Both the position numbers and the translations under genes were made by a program. The notes under the pieces are model-generated. The model had not been told where the DNA came from. It did not search any database and worked only from the letters and a program-made list of their open reading frames with translations. Source: Mycobacteriaceae bacterium (GTDB lineage Bacteria; Actinomycetota; Actinomycetes; Mycobacteriales; Mycobacteriaceae). Taken from it: a DNA stretch of 32,366 nucleotides. Below, in pieces: positions 30,181 through 32,366 of this stretch. Location of the stretch: contig JAPOHV010000005.1 in NCBI GenBank assembly GCA_029979305.1, positions 1 through 32,366 of the forward strand. The letters run 5' to 3'. Every line of letters starts with the position of its first letter. Position 1 is the first letter of the stretch.

Positions 30181-30993
30181 ATGAGGTCGACCGGGGCATC
30201 GCCGGCGGTGTTGCCGCGCTGGGTGTACCTGCCCGCCGGTCTGGGCGCCGTGTTCGTCGCCCTGCCGTTGCTCGCGCTGGCCGTCAAGGTCGACTGGCCG
30301 CGGTTCGGCGCACTGGTCGGCAGCCCTTCCGCGATGGCCGCGCTGCTGCTCAGTCTGCGGACCGCCGCCGCGAGCACATTGCTGTGCCTGCTTCTCGGAG
30401 TGCCACTCGCACTGGTGCTGGCCCGCCACCGCCGCCGGGCGGCCCGGCTGCTGCGGCCACTGATCCTGCTGCCGCTGGTGCTGCCACCGGTGGTCGGCGG
30501 ACTTGCGCTGCTGTACGTGTTCGGCCGGCTCGGACTGCTCGGCCACTACCTGGAGGCGGCGGGTATCCGGGTTGCTTTCACCACGACGGCGGTGGTGCTG
30601 GCCCAGGCGTTCGTGTCGCTGCCGTTCCTGGTGATCGCCCTCGAGGGTGCGGCCCGTGCCGCCGGGGCGGGCTATGACACGGTGGCCGCGACGCTCGGGG
30701 CGGGACCGTCGACGGTGTGGTGGCGGGTGACGCTGCCACTGCTGGCTCCCGGACTGTTGTCGGGGGCGGTGTTGGCCTTCGCCCGGGCGCTGGGGGAGTT
30801 CGGTGCCACGCTGACCTTCGCCGGGTCCCGGCAGGGGGTGACGCGGACCCTGCCGCTGGAGATCTACCTGCAGCGAGAGGCTGACCCCGACGCCGCGGTC
30901 GCCCTCTCGATGTTGCTCGTCGCGGTGGCCGCGGTCGTCGTGGTGGTGCTGGGCTCGCGGGTCGTCAGCGGCCGGGACCGACAGCATGGCTGA
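30181..30993 (+). CDS. modB: Molybdate-type ABC transporter permease
   Basis: 270 aa inner-membrane permease with five or six hydrophobic helices. The coupling loop for the ATPase is [20 protein letters not shown], followed by [17 protein letters not shown]. The ending [20 protein letters not shown] is characteristic of ModB. It closely resembles my recollection of M. tuberculosis ModB (Rv1858, ~264 aa). The stop overlaps the modC start by 8 bp, so the two are translationally coupled. No modA (molybdate-binding lipoprotein) lies next to it, which is unusual: the 20-bp gap upstream has no room for one. ATG at 30181 is supported by a TAGGGT -10 eight bases upstream. Confidence 0.93.
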   Translation: MRSTGASPAVLPRWVYLPAGLGAVFVALPLLALAVKVDWPRFGALVGSPSAMAALLLSLRTAAASTLLCLLLGVPLALVLARHRRRAARLLRPLILLPLVLPPVVGGLALLYVFGRLGLLGHYLEAAGIRVAFTTTAVVLAQAFVSLPFLVIALEGAARAAGAGYDTVAATLGAGPSTVWWRVTLPLLAPGLLSGAVLAFARALGEFGATLTFAGSRQGVTRTLPLEIYLQREADPDAAVALSMLLVAVAAVVVVVLGSRVVSGRDRQHG

Positions 30994-32074
30994 TCTGGCG
31001 TTGTCTGCCACCGTGGCCCGACGCGGACTCGACGTCTCCTTCGACGTCGGCGGCGGCGAAGTCGTTGCGGTGCTGGGGCCCAACGGGGCCGGCAAGTCGA
31101 CCACCGCGTCGGTCGTCGCGGGGGTGCTGCGCGCCGATCGGGCGACGGTGCGGGTCGGCAACCGGACCCTGACCGACACCTCCCGCGGGGTGCAGGTGGC
31201 GGTTCACCGTCGGCGGGTCGGTGTGCTGATGCAGGACCCGCTGCTGTTCCCGCATCTCAGCGTGCGCGGCAACGTCCGGTTCGCCGCCGGCCGCCGCTCC
31301 GGATCGAGCGCCGACACGTGGCTGGACCGGGTCGGGGTCGCCGGCCTGGGTGGTCGCCGGCCGGGGGAGCTGTCCGGCGGTGAGGCCCAGCGGGTGGCCC
31401 TGGCCAGGGCGCTGGCCGCAGAACCGGAGGTGCTGCTGCTCGACGAACCGCTGGCCGGCCTGGACGTGGCCGCCGCGGCATCGGTCCGCCGGGTGCTTCG
31501 CGATGTGCTGGGCGAGAGCACCGCTACTGCGCCGCGTCCGGTGATGCTGATCACCCACGACCTGCTCGACGTGGTGGGACTGGCCCACCGGGTGGTGGTG
31601 ATCGAGGGCGGCCGGGTCGTGGAGAGCGGGTCGGTCGCCGACGTGCTGACTGCCCCGCGCAGCGGTTTCGCGGCGCGGATCGCCGGCGTCAATCTGGTGC
31701 GGGGCGTTGTCGCGGGTCCGGGAACCTTGCGCAGCCTATCCGGGCAGGTCTGGCACGGGCTGCCGGCCGAACCGATCCCGGTCGGATCGCCGGCTGTTGC
31801 GGTGTTCTCGCCGGCGGCCGTCGCGGTCTATACCGACGAGCCGCACGGCAGCCCGCGCAACAGTGTGCGGGTCCGGGTGGCTGGGCTGGACGTCGCCGGA
31901 TCCGTGGTCCGGGTGCGTGCCGCCGAGGAGTCCGGCGGCGGACCCGGACTGGCCGCCGACATCACCCCGGACGCCGTTGCTGAATTACGACTTCTGGTCG
32001 GATCAGCTGCGTGGTTCACGGTGAAAACCCAGGAGATCGGTTTGCACGCGGCGTCGCGTCCGGGAAGCCCGTGA
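30986..32074 (+). CDS. modC: Molybdate-type ABC transporter ATP-binding protein
   Basis: 362 aa cytosolic ATPase. Walker A is [10 protein letters not shown] with Lys37, the Q-loop lies near [13 protein letters not shown], the signature is [15 protein letters not shown], Walker B is [11 protein letters not shown] and the switch His is in LITHDLLD. After about residue 240 a C-terminal extension contains a TOBE/Mop-like domain (about 285-355, [20 protein letters not shown]), which in ModC proteins senses molybdate or tungstate. The ATG overlaps the modB stop by 8 bp. The partner substrate-binding protein must be encoded elsewhere or be absent. Confidence 0.94.
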   Translation: MADLALSATVARRGLDVSFDVGGGEVVAVLGPNGAGKSTTASVVAGVLRADRATVRVGNRTLTDTSRGVQVAVHRRRVGVLMQDPLLFPHLSVRGNVRFAAGRRSGSSADTWLDRVGVAGLGGRRPGELSGGEAQRVALARALAAEPEVLLLDEPLAGLDVAAAASVRRVLRDVLGESTATAPRPVMLITHDLLDVVGLAHRVVVIEGGRVVESGSVADVLTAPRSGFAARIAGVNLVRGVVAGPGTLRSLSGQVWHGLPAEPIPVGSPAVAVFSPAAVAVYTDEPHGSPRNSVRVRVAGLDVAGSVVRVRAAEESGGGPGLAADITPDAVAELRLLVGSAAWFTVKTQEIGLHAASRPGSP

Positions 32075-32110
32075 TTGCGGTGGAGTGGGGCGACACAGCC
32101 GACCGGAAAC

Positions 32111-32145
32111 TTGCGTCACGGCTGTAACACGGTAGGTTCTGGGCC
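32111..32145 (+). promoter_or_regulatory. apa promoter: -35, MtrA-like box and leaderless -10
   Basis: A -35-like TTGCGT (32111-32116) is spaced 16 bp from TAGGTT (32133-32138), which is seven bases before the apa ATG. Between them, GTCAC (32115-32119) and GTAAC (32124-32128) are direct repeats with a 4-bp spacer, resembling the reported MtrA site GTMAC-N4-GTMAC. Confidence 0.5.
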
Positions 32146-32366
32146 ATGACGCAGTCGGACCCGACTTCACGACGCCCCGGGCTGTGGACGGCCCTTGCCG
32201 CCACCGCCGTCGCCGGTGCCAGCGCGGTCACCATCGCCATGCCGCAGGCGCTGGCTGATCCCGTGCCGCCGCCGCCCGCGCCGACGACCGCCGCCCCGGC
32301 CGAGCCGGCGCCGCCGCCGGCCCCTGCCGACCCGAACGCCGCTCCCGCGCCCGCGTCTCCGGCGCC
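32146..32366 (+). CDS. apa: Alanine/proline-rich secreted protein Apa (5' part)
   Basis: The first 73 codons are present; the gene runs off the window. A signal peptide (about residues 1-38; basic SRR, hydrophobic core LAATAVAGASAVTIA, cleavage after ALA before DP) is followed by an Ala/Pro-rich segment typical of the mannosylated Apa/MPT32 (45-47 kDa) glycoprotein. Apa is an exported, cell-surface and culture-filtrate antigen, O-mannosylated at Thr in Pro-rich stretches; TT and PA patches suitable for this are visible. The position after modC matches Rv1860. ATG at 32146 is supported by the leaderless -10. Confidence 0.9.
   Translation, partial: MTQSDPTSRRPGLWTALAATAVAGASAVTIAMPQALADPVPPPPAPTTAAPAEPAPPPAPADPNAAPAPASPA

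Noticed and set aside
30161-30199. Longer start for the LLM oxidoreductase
   Set aside because: It would overlap modB and abolish the leaderless spacing; the family N-terminus begins at GTG 30160.

Overview
The window is high-GC DNA from a mycobacterium, most likely a non-tuberculous, Mycolicibacterium-type species. Gene order and protein sequence match, from memory, the M. tuberculosis block Rv1819c to Rv1860 (bacA, ilvG, secA2, pgsA2, gcvH, garA, ftsR-like, Rv1829, resR, gcvP, Rv1836c, glcB, Rv1841c/Rv1842c, guaB1, gnd, blaR, blaI, Rv1847, ndh, Rv1855c, modB, modC, apa). No transposase, integrase, phage gene, CRISPR array, tRNA or rRNA was seen. It reads as core chromosome with lineage-specific gains and losses.

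Layout. 1-3330 (minus): two tandem BacA/Rv1819c-type ABC transporters, the first cut by the window edge. 3473-8102 (plus): ilvG, secA2 and pgsA2, each with a -10 hexamer placed for leaderless transcription. 8168-11286 (plus): gcvH, garA, ftsR-like MerR, a bifunctional-nuclease-domain protein, and resR. 11307-14391 (plus): a tandem glycine riboswitch feeding gcvP. 14411-25386 (minus): VWA-domain protein, malate synthase G, two CNNM/CorC-type CBS membrane proteins, guaB1, gnd, blaR and blaI. 25546-25956 (plus): a hotdog thioesterase diverging from blaI. 25930-29155 (minus): a PrrB-like sensor kinase, a hemophore-like secreted protein and NDH-2. 29243-30160 (minus): an LLM oxidoreductase sharing a 20-bp divergent promoter with modB. 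30181-32074 (plus): modB and modC. 32146-end (plus): the start of apa.

Combined roles. The gcvH/garA/gcvP/glcB neighbourhood links glycine cleavage, glyoxylate assimilation and the FHA regulator of 2-oxoglutarate metabolism. FtsR-like and ResR regulators tie the block to cell division. BlaI/BlaR form a beta-lactam-responsive regulator pair followed at 22 bp by 6-phosphogluconate dehydrogenase, then guaB1.

Most notable: (i) an orphan PrrB-like kinase next to a hemophore-like gene, where M. tuberculosis carries urease; (ii) a palindromic TAnnnTA -10 that could drive leaderless transcription both ways in a 20-bp gap; (iii) modBC with no modA; (iv) no DUF881/sbp genes between pgsA2 and gcvH; (v) three 18-bp tandem repeats in the guaB1 promoter; (vi) a 17-bp dyad upstream of blaI. 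All comparisons to M. tuberculosis are from memory, not from a search.
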